This document shows, piece by piece, positions 47,183 through 55,749 of a stretch of DNA of 64,000 bases. Numbering within the stretch: position 1 is the stretch's first letter; every line of letters begins with the position of its first letter. Below the pieces are notes generated by a model that made no database searches, had not been told where the DNA came from, and saw only the letters and a program-made list of their open reading frames with translations. The position numbers were made by a program, and so were the translations under genes. Source of the stretch: Citrobacter amalonaticus Y19 (GTDB lineage Bacteria; Pseudomonadota; Gammaproteobacteria; Enterobacterales; Enterobacteriaceae); the NCBI RefSeq assembly GCF_000981805.1, contig NZ_CP011132.1, forward strand, positions 2,852,001-2,916,000, written 5' to 3'.

Positions 47183-48154
47183 ATGAGTAAGATTTTTGAA
47201 GACAACTCGCTGACTATCGGTCATACGCCGCTGGTTCGACTGAACCGTATCGGTAACGGACGCATTCTGGCGAAGGTGGAATCACGTAACCCGAGCTTCA
47301 GCGTCAAATGCCGTATCGGTGCCAACATGATTTGGGATGCTGAAAAACGCGGCGTGCTGAAACCGGGCGTTGAACTGGTTGAGCCCACCAGCGGCAATAC
47401 CGGTATCGCGCTGGCCTATGTCGCTGCAGCACGTGGCTACAAGCTGACGCTGACCATGCCCGAAACCATGAGTATCGAGCGTCGCAAGCTGCTGAAAGCG
47501 CTGGGCGCCAACCTGGTGCTGACCGAAGGCGCGAAAGGTATGAAAGGCGCGATTCAGAAAGCGGAAGAAATTGTCGCCAGCGATCCGGCGAAATATCTGC
47601 TGCTTCAGCAGTTCAGCAACCCGGCTAACCCGGAAATTCACGAAAAAACCACCGGCCCGGAAATCTGGGAAGATACCGATGGTCAGGTTGACGTCTTTAT
47701 CTCCGGCGTGGGTACGGGCGGTACGCTGACCGGCGTCACCCGCTATATTAAGGGCACCAAAGGCAAAGCCGACCTGATTACCGTAGCCGTTGAGCCGACG
47801 GATTCCCCGGTGATTGCTCAGGCGCTGGCAGGCGAAGAGCTGAAGCCGGGTCCGCACAAAATTCAGGGTATTGGTGCCGGTTTTATTCCGGGTAACCTGG
47901 ATCTGAAACTGATCGATAAAGTGGTCGCCATCACCAACGAAGAGGCGATCTCCACCGCCCGCCGTCTGATGGAAGAAGAAGGCATTCTTGCCGGTATCTC
48001 CTCCGGAGCCGCGGTCGCTGCCGCGCTTAAACTTCAGGAAGATGAAACCTTTACCAATAAGAATATTGTGGTTATCCTACCGTCATCGGGTGAGCGTTAT
48101 CTGAGCACTGCACTGTTTGCCGATCTCTTCACAGAGAAAGAATTGCAACAGTAA
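47183..48154 (+). CDS. cysK: Cysteine synthase A CysK
   Basis: A PLP-dependent O-acetylserine sulfhydrylase of 323 residues, the E. coli length. The PLP-lysine is Lys42 in SFSVKCRIG, TSGNTGIALAYVAA is the substrate loop, and VGTGGTLTG binds the phosphate. It makes cysteine from O-acetylserine and sulfide, and binds CysE in the cysteine synthase complex. A long leader precedes it, and E. coli cysK is CysB-activated. Confidence 0.97.
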   Translation: MSKIFEDNSLTIGHTPLVRLNRIGNGRILAKVESRNPSFSVKCRIGANMIWDAEKRGVLKPGVELVEPTSGNTGIALAYVAAARGYKLTLTMPETMSIERRKLLKALGANLVLTEGAKGMKGAIQKAEEIVASDPAKYLLLQQFSNPANPEIHEKTTGPEIWEDTDGQVDVFISGVGTGGTLTGVTRYIKGTKGKADLITVAVEPTDSPVIAQALAGEELKPGPHKIQGIGAGFIPGNLDLKLIDKVVAITNEEAISTARRLMEEEGILAGISSGAAVAAALKLQEDETFTNKNIVVILPSSGERYLSTALFADLFTEKELQQ

Positions 48155-48176
48155 TGCCAGCATGTTAAAAACGCGT

Positions 48177-48205
48177 AAAAAAGCACCTTTTCAGGTGCTT
48201 TTTTG
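48177..48205 (+). terminator. Terminator of cysK
   Basis: AAAAAAGCACC-TTTT-CAGGTGCTTTTTTG forms a stem with a T-run, 22 bases after the cysK stop. Confidence 0.9.
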
Positions 48206-48337
48206 TGGCCTGCGTCAAATTTTAACCCCACCTGCCATTGCTTCACCCCGCCAGGTCTGGTATTTAACCTGATTAATTATTTTGAAGCGCGAAATTAATC
48301 GTTACAGGAAAAGTGCTGGCTGAATCGATTTTATGAT

Positions 48338-48367
48338 TTGGTTCAAGTATTGATTTAGCGGCATAAT
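48338..48367 (+). promoter_or_regulatory. Promoter of ptsH (P0-like)
   Basis: TTGGTT (48338-48343) and CATAAT (48362-48367), 18 bases apart, match the known E. coli ptsH P0 promoter layout. The surrounding TTATGATTTGGTTC is the E. coli region also bound by Mlc. Confidence 0.7.
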
Positions 48368-48535
48368 GTTTAATGACGAGCGAAACGTCAGCGGCCAGAG
48401 GTTGACTGCAACGGATTGCGTAAACACCTGGTGTGTCGCGCCCGTTTACGCCGGCGCTAACAATACAGGCTAAAGTCAAACCGCCAGGCTAGACTTTAGT
48501 TCCACAACACTAAACCTATAAGTTGGGGAAATACA

Positions 48536-48793
48536 ATGTTCCAGCAAGAAGTTACCATTACCGCTCCGAACGGTCTGCACACCCGCCCTGCTGCTCAGTT
48601 TGTTAAAGAAGCGAAAGGCTTCACTTCTGAGATTACTGTGACTTCCAACGGCAAAAGCGCCAGCGCGAAAAGCCTGTTTAAACTGCAAACTCTGGGTCTG
48701 ACTCAGGGTACCGTCGTTACTATCTCTGCAGAAGGTGAAGACGAGCAGAAAGCGGTTGAACATCTGGTCAAGCTGATGGCGGAACTGGAATAA
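48536..48793 (+). CDS. ptsH: Phosphocarrier protein HPr (PtsH)
   Basis: This 85-residue protein has His15 (GLHTRP), the residue phosphorylated by enzyme I, and the conserved Ser46 (SAKSLFK). The length and sequence are those of E. coli HPr. It passes phosphate from enzyme I to sugar-specific IIA domains. It is the first gene of ptsH-ptsI-crr, with an optimal TTGGGGAAAT leader ahead. Confidence 0.98.
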
Positions 48794-48839
48794 GTTTTTC
48801 CGGGTTCTTTTAAAAATCAGTCACAAGTAAGGTAGGGTT

Positions 48840-50567
48840 ATGATTTCAGGCATTTTAGCATCCCCGGGTATCGCTTTCGGCAAAGCACTTTTGCTGAAAG
48901 AAGACGAAATCGTCATTGACCGGAAAAAAATTTCTGCCGATAAGGTTGATCAGGAAGTTGAACGTTTTCTTAGCGGTCGTGCCAAAGCATCTGCACAGTT
49001 AGAAGCGATCAAAACGAAAGCCGGTGAAACGTTCGGTGAAGAAAAAGAAGCCATTTTCGAAGGGCATATTATGCTGCTCGAAGATGAGGAGCTGGAGCAG
49101 GAAATCATAGCCCTGATTAAAGATAAACACATGACGGCTGACGCAGCTGCACATGAAATTATCGAAGGTCAGGCCACTGCCCTGGAAGAACTGGATGATG
49201 AATACCTGAAAGAACGTGCGGCTGACGTACGTGACATCGGTAAACGCCTGCTGCGCAACATCCTGGGGCTGGCAATTATTGACCTGAGCGCAATCAAGGA
49301 CGAAGTGATCCTGGTTGCCGCTGACCTGACCCCGTCCGAAACCGCACAGCTGAACCTGCAAAAGGTGCTGGGTTTCATTACCGACGCGGGCGGCCGGACC
49401 TCCCACACCTCTATCATGGCGCGTTCTCTGGAACTGCCAGCCATCGTGGGTACCGGTAGCGTCACCTCTCAGGTGAAAAACGACGACTATCTGATTCTGG
49501 ATGCCGTAAACAACCAGGTTTACGTCAACCCGACCAACGACGAAATTGAAAAACTGCGCGCCGTTCAGGAGCAGGTTGCCACTGAAAAAGCGGAACTGGC
49601 TAAACTGAAAGACCTACCGGCAATCACGCTGGATGGCCATCAGGTTGAAGTGTGCGCCAACATCGGCACCGTGCGTGACGTCGAAGGCGCAGAGCGCAAC
49701 GGCGCGGAAGGCGTTGGTCTGTATCGTACTGAATTCCTGTTTATGGACCGCGACGCGCTGCCAACTGAAGAAGAACAGTTTGCGGCGTACAAAGCCGTGG
49801 CTGAAGCCTGTGGCTCTCAGGCGGTGATCGTGCGTACCATGGACATCGGCGGCGACAAAGAGCTGCCATACATGAACTTCCCGAAAGAAGAGAACCCGTT
49901 CCTGGGCTGGCGTGCCGTACGTATCGCGATGGATCGTAAAGAGATCCTGCGCGATCAGGTTCGCGCCATCCTGCGCGCGTCTGCTTTCGGTAAACTGCGC
50001 ATTATGTTCCCGATGATCATCTCTGTTGAAGAAGTCCGCGCGCTGCGCAAAGAGATCGAAATCTACAAACAGGAACTGCGTGACGAAGGTAAGGCCTTTG
50101 ACGAAACGATTGAAATTGGCGTGATGGTGGAAACACCGGCTGCAGCAACGATTGCTCGTCATTTAGCCAAAGAAGTTGATTTCTTTAGTATCGGCACCAA
50201 TGATTTAACGCAGTACACTCTGGCAGTTGACCGTGGTAATGATATGATTTCACATCTCTACCAGCCAATGTCACCGTCTGTCCTCACTTTGATCAAGCAA
50301 GTTATTGATGCTTCTCATGCTGAAGGTAAATGGACTGGCATGTGCGGTGAGCTTGCAGGCGACGAACGTGCTACACTTCTGTTGCTGGGGATGGGTCTGG
50401 ACGAATTCTCTATGAGTGCCATTTCTATCCCGCGCATTAAGAAGATTATCCGTAACACGAACTTCGAAGATGCGAAGGTGTTAGCAGAGCAGGCTCTTGC
50501 TCAACCGACAACGGACGAGTTAATGACGCTGGTTAACAAGTTCATTGAAGAAAAAACAATCTGCTAA
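48840..50567 (+). CDS. ptsI: PTS enzyme I (PtsI)
   Basis: A 575-residue protein with the catalytic His189 in GGRTSHTSIMARS, the HPr-binding N-terminal helical domain, and the C-terminal PEP-binding barrel (GVGLYRTEFLFMDRD, then GVMVETPAAATIA and SIGTNDLTQY). It takes phosphate from PEP and passes it to HPr. It is 46 bases downstream of ptsH. Confidence 0.98.
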   Translation: MISGILASPGIAFGKALLLKEDEIVIDRKKISADKVDQEVERFLSGRAKASAQLEAIKTKAGETFGEEKEAIFEGHIMLLEDEELEQEIIALIKDKHMTADAAAHEIIEGQATALEELDDEYLKERAADVRDIGKRLLRNILGLAIIDLSAIKDEVILVAADLTPSETAQLNLQKVLGFITDAGGRTSHTSIMARSLELPAIVGTGSVTSQVKNDDYLILDAVNNQVYVNPTNDEIEKLRAVQEQVATEKAELAKLKDLPAITLDGHQVEVCANIGTVRDVEGAERNGAEGVGLYRTEFLFMDRDALPTEEEQFAAYKAVAEACGSQAVIVRTMDIGGDKELPYMNFPKEENPFLGWRAVRIAMDRKEILRDQVRAILRASAFGKLRIMFPMIISVEEVRALRKEIEIYKQELRDEGKAFDETIEIGVMVETPAAATIARHLAKEVDFFSIGTNDLTQYTLAVDRGNDMISHLYQPMSPSVLTLIKQVIDASHAEGKWTGMCGELAGDERATLLLLGMGLDEFSMSAISIPRIKKIIRNTNFEDAKVLAEQALAQPTTDELMTLVNKFIEEKTIC

Positions 50568-50607
50568 TCCACGAGATGCGGCCCAATTTACTGCTTAGGA
50601 GAAGATC

Positions 50608-51117
50608 ATGGGTTTGTTCGATAAACTGAAGTCTCTGGTTTCTGATGATAAGAAAGACACCGGAACTATTGAGATTGTTGCACCGCTCTCGGGCGAGATC
50701 GTCAACATCGAAGACGTACCGGATGTCGTTTTTGCTGAAAAAATCGTGGGTGATGGCATCGCTATTAAACCAACCGGTAACAAGATGGTTGCACCGGTTG
50801 ACGGTACCATCGGCAAAATCTTTGAGACCAACCATGCGTTCTCTATCGAATCCGATAGCGGTATCGAACTGTTTGTTCACTTCGGTATCGACACCGTTGA
50901 ACTGAAAGGCGAAGGCTTTAAGCGCATCGCTGAAGAAGGCCAGCGTGTGAAAGTGGGCGACCCGGTTATTGAATTCGATCTGCCACTGCTGGAAGAAAAA
51001 GCCAAGTCTACCCTGACTCCGGTTGTTATCTCCAACATGGACGAAATCAAAGAACTGATCAAACTGTCCGGTAGCGTGACTGTGGGTGAAACCCCGGTTA
51101 TCCGCATCAAGAAATAA
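50608..51117 (+). CDS. crr: PTS glucose-specific IIA component (Crr, IIAGlc)
   Basis: A 169-residue protein with His91 (FVHFGIDT), the phosphorylated residue, and His76 (FETNHAFS). It accepts phosphate from HPr, passes it to the glucose permease, and inhibits several sugar permeases or activates adenylate cyclase according to its phosphorylation state. It is 40 bases after ptsI. Confidence 0.98.
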   Translation: MGLFDKLKSLVSDDKKDTGTIEIVAPLSGEIVNIEDVPDVVFAEKIVGDGIAIKPTGNKMVAPVDGTIGKIFETNHAFSIESDSGIELFVHFGIDTVELKGEGFKRIAEEGQRVKVGDPVIEFDLPLLEEKAKSTLTPVVISNMDEIKELIKLSGSVTVGETPVIRIKK

Positions 51118-51130
51118 TTCTTGCCGCAGG

Positions 51131-51162
51131 AAAAAATGGCGCCTTCTGGCGCCATTTTTTTA
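51131..51162 (+). terminator. Terminator of ptsHI-crr
   Basis: AAAAAATGGCGCC-TTCT-GGCGCCATTTTTTT forms a strong intrinsic terminator 13 bases after crr. Confidence 0.92.
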
Positions 51163-51193
51163 TACACGTCATCCAACAACGATGCTTCCGACC

Positions 51194-51460
51194 TGCCTGA
51201 TGGCGCTGCGCTTATCAGGCCTACGCGATTTTTCACCACGGAGTTGAACCGGTATGCCGGATAAGGCGTTTGCGCAGGCATCGGTGCTGCGCTTATCAGG
51301 CCTGCGAGATTTTTCACCACGGAGTTAGATCGGTAGGCCGGATAAGGCGTTTGCGCCGCCATCCGGCATCGGTGCTGTGCTTATCAGCGCCTATGCGATT
51401 TTTCACCACGGAGTTGAACCGCCAGGCCGGATAAGGCGTTTGCGCCGCCATCCGGCATCG
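51194..51460. repeat. BIME/REP array between crr and the pdxK operon
   Basis: Three imperfect units of about 105-110 bp. Each has a REP half (CTTATCAGGCCT / AGGCCGGATAAGGCG...GCCATCCGGCATCG) and the linker ATTTTTCACCACGGAGTT. The first and third have extra mutations (for example GGTATGCCGG for GGTAGGCCGG). It is non-coding. Confidence 0.85.
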
Positions 51461-51469
51461 ATACAGCAG

Positions 51470-51709
51470 TCACAATGGCGAGGTCACCGGGCGATAACAC
51501 TTTTCACGCATCAGGATTTTCATCCCTTCCGGCCCGCTCTCCAGCATCCTCTTTTCGGAATCAGAAACCAGCAGTTCACACTGGTAGCCGCCTGTGATGC
51601 CAAACATCGCGCGCGCCACGCAGATATCTTCCAGCGCATTCAGCCCGCTGGTTTCAAAATGCCCGACAATGCGTCCCTGCTGGCGAACCACCAGCCGATA
51701 GCTCTTCAT
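51470..51709 (-). CDS. Small conserved protein of the pdxK operon, function unknown
   Basis: A 79-residue soluble protein (MKSYRLVVRQQGRIVGHFE...MLESGPEGMKILMREKCYRPV). Its start overlaps the pdxK stop by 4 bases (ATGA), so it is translationally coupled to pdxK. A Salmonella pdxK locus carries a similar small gene, from memory. I recognise no domain, and no cysteine cluster or membrane segment is present. A role in vitamin B6 metabolism is suggested only by linkage. Confidence 0.75.
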   Translation of the reverse strand: MKSYRLVVRQQGRIVGHFETSGLNALEDICVARAMFGITGGYQCELLVSDSEKRMLESGPEGMKILMREKCYRPVTSPL

Positions 51710-52572
51710 CGCGCCTCCTCTGTCGGAGGCAGTATCAGTTCGTCACAACCGCATTGCTGCGTCCAGGTCATCACCTCCAGCACGCGTTCCGCAGCCTGTT
51801 GCGTTGCCTGCGTCAGTGATTTTCCCAACACAATGCCGCTAATCAATTCGGCACAGAACAGATCGCCGGTCCCTTTCAGATCGGTTTCTACACGCGGATG
51901 TTCAATCACATCCAGCGTTTGTGCCGTCACCACCGCCACATTGATGGTGTCTTTGTCCTGTCCTGGCGCACTGGTGATCACAATCCACTTCAGCGTGTCG
52001 GTCAGCAACGATCTCGCCGCGACGACAGCCTCCTCCAGCGTGCGGCACGGCATGCCGCTGAGCATCTCCAGCTCAAAAACATTCGGCGTCAGCCCCTGCG
52101 CCAGCGGCAACAGGTGCTGTCGATAGGCATCCGGGATCTCGGCTTTCACATACATTCCGCTGTCGGTATCACCAATCACCGGATCGACCAGAACAGGAAT
52201 ATCAGGATGCGATTCACGCACGGTTTTTAGCCACTGCGCCAGCAGAGCGATTTGTTCCGCGCTGCCCATATAACCGGTGGTCACCGCTTTTAACTCGCGC
52301 AGCGCATCGCGCTCATTGAGCGCCTGCAAATAGCCACTGAACCAGTCAGCCGGAATCACGCCCCCATAGAACGTGTCATAGTGCGGAGTATTACTGAACA
52401 GGACGGTAGGCACCGCCGTCACCCGCAATCCCTTTGCTTTGATGGCAGGAACAGCGATGCTGTTGCCGACGCTGCCATACACCACCTGTGACTGAACGGC
52501 GACAATATCGGTCTGTAATGCCCGATGCTTATCGTCGAAGAGCACTGACTGAATATCACTCTCCTGCCCCAT
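51706..52572 (-). CDS. pdxK: Pyridoxine/pyridoxal/pyridoxamine kinase PdxK
   Basis: A ribokinase-like B6 kinase of 288 residues. The catalytic block is LKGTGDLFCAELISG (with the Asp base), and QVVYGSVGNSIAVPA and DPVIGDTDSGMYV are typical of PdxK. It phosphorylates B6 vitamers in the salvage route to pyridoxal phosphate. It is divergent from ptsJ, with 82 bases between. Confidence 0.95.
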   Translation of the reverse strand: MGQESDIQSVLFDDKHRALQTDIVAVQSQVVYGSVGNSIAVPAIKAKGLRVTAVPTVLFSNTPHYDTFYGGVIPADWFSGYLQALNERDALRELKAVTTGYMGSAEQIALLAQWLKTVRESHPDIPVLVDPVIGDTDSGMYVKAEIPDAYRQHLLPLAQGLTPNVFELEMLSGMPCRTLEEAVVAARSLLTDTLKWIVITSAPGQDKDTINVAVVTAQTLDVIEHPRVETDLKGTGDLFCAELISGIVLGKSLTQATQQAAERVLEVMTWTQQCGCDELILPPTEEAR

Positions 52573-52613
52573 AGACTTCTCCTCTCACTGGACAGCGGGC
52601 TGATGCCTCACTA

Positions 52614-52648
52614 TTATCGTCATATGCTAAAATTCATTTTGTCATAGG
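52614..52648. promoter_or_regulatory. Direct GTCATA repeats in the pdxK-ptsJ intergenic region
   Basis: GTCATA occurs at 52619-52624 and again at 52641-52646, exactly 22 bases apart (two helical turns), with related flanks. MocR-type regulators usually bind direct repeats, so this is a candidate PtsJ site. It is inferred, not shown. Confidence 0.4.
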
Positions 52649-52654
52649 TCAATA

Positions 52655-53950
52655 ATGATCGACGGAAAAACCGCCAGCGAAATCTTTGACAGTATACGTC
52701 AGCACGTGACCAGTGGCGTGCTGCCTGCGGGTGAAACATTGCCGCCGGTGCGGGAACTGGCAACGCGACTCAACGTGAATCGCAATACCGTCGCGGCGGC
52801 CTACAAACGCCTGGTCACTTCCGGACTGGCGCAAAGTCGTGGCCGCAATGGCACCGTCATAAAAAGCGCCTCTACGCCCATCGCGTGGGAAGGCGGCGAC
52901 CCCCATACGCCACTGCACGATCTCTCCAGCGGGAATCCAGATCCAACTCGTCTGCCCGACCTGAGTCGCTACTTTGCACATCTCCATCACGACCACCGCC
53001 TGTACGGCGACGCACCGGTTTCACCGGCGCTAAAGCGCTGGGCCACACAATGGATGCAGAATGCCGTTCCCGCCGCGGGCGAAATTGATATCACCAGCGG
53101 CGCGATTGATGCCATTGAACGCCTGCTGAGCGCCCATCTGCTGCCGGGCGACAGCGTGGTGGTTGAGGATCCTTGTTTTTTAAGCAGCATTAACATGCTG
53201 CGATACGCCGGATTCCGCGCCAGCCCGGTGGGCGTCGATAGCGAAGGAATGCTACCCGAAGGGCTTGAACAGGCGCTGAGTAAAGGCGCACGCGCGGTGA
53301 TCGTGACGCCACGGGCGCACAACCCGACGGGATGCAGTTTAAGCGCTACCCGCGCTGGCGCATTGCAGGCTATTCTTGCGCGATATCCGCAGGTGCTGGT
53401 GATTGTTGACGACCACTTTGCCCTGCTTTCAGCCTCCGCATGGCATCCGGTGATTGCAGCAGAAACGCTCCACTGGTCGGTCGTTCGCTCAATGTCGAAA
53501 GCGCTGGGGCCGGACCTGCGTCTTGCCATTGTCGCCAGCGATCCCGCAACTTCGGCAAAGTTGCGCCTGCGCCTTAACGCCGGCAGTCAGTGGGTCAGCC
53601 ACATTTTGCAGGATCTGGTTCACGCCTGTCTGGCAGACCCCGTCTGGCAGCAAACTCTCACGGAGTCCCGCCAGTTTTATGCCGATCAGCAGCGTAAACT
53701 GGCTCAGGCGCTGCGCATGCAAGGCCTCAGCAACGTTTCCCCCGGCGATGGCCTGAACCTGTGGCTACCGCTCGCCGAAGCCAGTCAGAACACCGCATTC
53801 GCGCTGGCGAAGTTCGGCTGGCTGGTGCGTGAAGGCGAAGCCTTCGGCGTCAACACGCCCGCGCAGGGTCTGCGCATTACCCTTTCCACACTCAACGACA
53901 ACGACATCAACCGCCTGGCCGCCCATCTTCATCAGGCGCTGAGCCAATAA
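52655..53950 (+). CDS. ptsJ: MocR-type regulator PtsJ
   Basis: A 431-residue fusion of a GntR-type winged HTH (LPPVRELATRLNVNRNTVAAAYKRL) with a class I aminotransferase-like domain. The PLP-binding lysine is in RSMSKALGPDLRLAI, with NPTG and DDHF motifs present. In Salmonella, PtsJ is a PLP-responsive repressor of pdxK. Here it faces pdxK in the same arrangement. E. coli K-12 lacks the gene. Confidence 0.92.
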   Translation: MIDGKTASEIFDSIRQHVTSGVLPAGETLPPVRELATRLNVNRNTVAAAYKRLVTSGLAQSRGRNGTVIKSASTPIAWEGGDPHTPLHDLSSGNPDPTRLPDLSRYFAHLHHDHRLYGDAPVSPALKRWATQWMQNAVPAAGEIDITSGAIDAIERLLSAHLLPGDSVVVEDPCFLSSINMLRYAGFRASPVGVDSEGMLPEGLEQALSKGARAVIVTPRAHNPTGCSLSATRAGALQAILARYPQVLVIVDDHFALLSASAWHPVIAAETLHWSVVRSMSKALGPDLRLAIVASDPATSAKLRLRLNAGSQWVSHILQDLVHACLADPVWQQTLTESRQFYADQQRKLAQALRMQGLSNVSPGDGLNLWLPLAEASQNTAFALAKFGWLVREGEAFGVNTPAQGLRITLSTLNDNDINRLAAHLHQALSQ

Positions 53951-53963
53951 CAGGAGAGCCTCC

Positions 53964-54680
53964 GTGCACATCCATTTTATCATTCACGAGTCGTTTGAAT
54001 CGGCCGGTGCTTATTTGCCGTGGGCCGAAGCGCGTGGCTACAACATCACCTGGACTCGCGTCTACGACAACGAAGCCGTTCCGGCTAACGCCGATGGCTT
54101 TGATATGCTGGTCGTTTTTGGCGGCCCACAATCACCGCGCACCACGCTTGCAGAGTGCCCATACTTTGATTCTCTGGCCGAACAGCATCTGATCAACCAG
54201 GCCATCTCGGCGGGTCGTATTGTGGTTGGGATTTGCCTGGGCTCACAGCTGATTGGTGAGGCGCTGGGTGCCAGAGTCTGCCAGAGCCCGGAAAAAGAGA
54301 TTGGTCACTATCCCATCACCCTAACCGATGCAGGAAAACAGCATCCACTGCTTGCCCACTTCGGCTCTCCGCTCACCGTCGGTCACTGGCACAACGACAT
54401 GCCGGGGTTAACCGACCAGGCAACGGTACTTGCCACCAGCGCAGGCTGCCCACGGCAAATCGTACAGTACGGTAATTTTGTTTATGGTTTCCAGTGCCAT
54501 ATGGAGTTTACCGCCGGGGCGGTTGAAGGATTGATTCAACATTCCGAACAGGAACTGGCAGAAGCCAAAGGGAAGCGCTTTATTCGCTCAAACGAGGAAA
54601 TGCGTGACTGGGATTACCGGGAAATGAACGAAACGCTCTGGCAGTTCCTTGATAAGCTTGTGGAAAAACGTAACGATTGA
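53964..54680 (+). CDS. yfeJ: Type 1 glutamine amidotransferase, YfeJ-like
   Basis: A 238-residue class I glutamine amidotransferase. The nucleophile is Cys91 in GICLGSQLIGEAL, and the catalytic His is in GFQCHMEFT (Glu three residues on). It starts at a GTG at 53964, 13 bases after ptsJ, so the two probably form an operon. The synthase domain that would receive ammonia is absent, so it may act as a stand-alone amidase. The substrate is unknown. The name follows Salmonella usage. Confidence 0.85.
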   Translation: MHIHFIIHESFESAGAYLPWAEARGYNITWTRVYDNEAVPANADGFDMLVVFGGPQSPRTTLAECPYFDSLAEQHLINQAISAGRIVVGICLGSQLIGEALGARVCQSPEKEIGHYPITLTDAGKQHPLLAHFGSPLTVGHWHNDMPGLTDQATVLATSAGCPRQIVQYGNFVYGFQCHMEFTAGAVEGLIQHSEQELAEAKGKRFIRSNEEMRDWDYREMNETLWQFLDKLVEKRND

Positions 54681-54687
54681 TCATAAC

Positions 54688-54769
54688 AGGCCGGATAAGA
54701 CGCTTTACGTCGTCATCCGGCGATCGTGCCGTATGTTTGCCTGATGGCGCTATGCTCATCAGGCCTACA
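54688..54769. repeat. REP pair between yfeJ and cysM
   Basis: AGGCCGGATAAGACG...CGTCATCCGG and GCCTGATGGCGCTATG...CATCAGGCCTAC, two REP elements in opposite orientation. They lie between convergent genes and may limit read-through or protect 3' ends. Confidence 0.8.
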
Positions 54770-54771
54770 AA

Positions 54772-55683
54772 CTATATCCCTAATCCCTGGCTAAAATGCT
54801 CTTCGCCAAAGACGCCAGTCGACAGATAGCGATCGCCGCGATCGCAAATAATCGCCACCACCACCGCGCCCGGATTCGCTTTCGCAATGCGTATCGCGCC
54901 AGCGACTGCACCGCCTGAACTGACGCCACAGAAGATCCCTTCACGCACGGCCAGTTCACGCATGGTGTTCTCCGCGTCTCGCTGATGAATATCCACAACC
55001 TGATCGACAAGCTGAGCGTTAAAAATGCCCGGCATGTATTCCGCAGGCCAGCGGCGAATCCCCGGAATACTGCTGCCCTCTTCCGGTTGCAGCCCCACAA
55101 TCGTCACCGGTTTCTCTTGCTCACGCAGAAAACGCGACACGCCGGTAATGGTGCCGGTCGTCCCCATACTGGAGACGAAATGGGTGATCCGCCCGGACGT
55201 TTGCTGCCAGATTTCGGGGCCGGTGGTGGTGTAATGCGCGTAGGGGTTGTCCGGGTTGTTGAACTGGTCCAGCAGCTTACCTTCACCGCGATTCGCCATT
55301 TCCAGCGCTAAATCACGCGCCCCTTCCATCCCCTGCTCTTTGGTGACCAGAACCAGCTCGGCGCCGTAGGCGCGCATCGCTGCACGACGCTCCTGGCTCA
55401 TGTTGTCCGGCATCAGCAGCTTCATGCGATAACCTTTCAACGCGGCAATCATCGCCAGCGCAATGCCGGTGTTGCCGCTGGTGGCCTCAATTAACACGTC
55501 GCCAGGTGTAATCTCGCCGCGTTTTTCCGCTTCGACAATCATCGATAACGCGGCACGATCTTTCACCGACCCTGCCGGGTTGTTACCTTCCAGTTTGACC
55601 CAGATTTCACTGCCGTTGTCGGGTGTCAGTCGTTGCAGTTTCACCAGAGGCGTATTGCCAATCGTTTGTTCTAATGTGTTCAC
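54772..55683 (-). CDS. cysM: Cysteine synthase B CysM
   Basis: A 303-residue PLP-dependent O-acetylserine sulfhydrylase B. The PLP-lysine is Lys41 in NPAGSVKDRAA, and EATSGNTGIALAMIAA and VSSMGTTGTITG are conserved. It starts at a GTG at 55683, giving the E. coli length; the frame extends upstream through the cysA-cysM gap but is not coding there. It can use thiosulfate as sulfur source, which suits its place after the thiosulfate uptake genes. Confidence 0.95.
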   Translation of the reverse strand: MNTLEQTIGNTPLVKLQRLTPDNGSEIWVKLEGNNPAGSVKDRAALSMIVEAEKRGEITPGDVLIEATSGNTGIALAMIAALKGYRMKLLMPDNMSQERRAAMRAYGAELVLVTKEQGMEGARDLALEMANRGEGKLLDQFNNPDNPYAHYTTTGPEIWQQTSGRITHFVSSMGTTGTITGVSRFLREQEKPVTIVGLQPEEGSSIPGIRRWPAEYMPGIFNAQLVDQVVDIHQRDAENTMRELAVREGIFCGVSSGGAVAGAIRIAKANPGAVVVAIICDRGDRYLSTGVFGEEHFSQGLGI

Positions 55684-55696
55684 GCGCGCTGTCCAT

Positions 55697-55728
55697 AAAA
55701 AAGCCCGGATCGCGGTGCGCCTCCGGGC
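55697..55728 (-). terminator. Terminator between cysA and cysM
   Basis: On the minus strand GCCCGGA-(12-base loop)-TCCGGGC is followed by TTTTTT, 13 bases before the cysM start. It would reduce transcription from cysPTWA into cysM, either partly or almost fully. Confidence 0.8.
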
Positions 55729-55749
55729 GATAAACATACTGATAACCTA

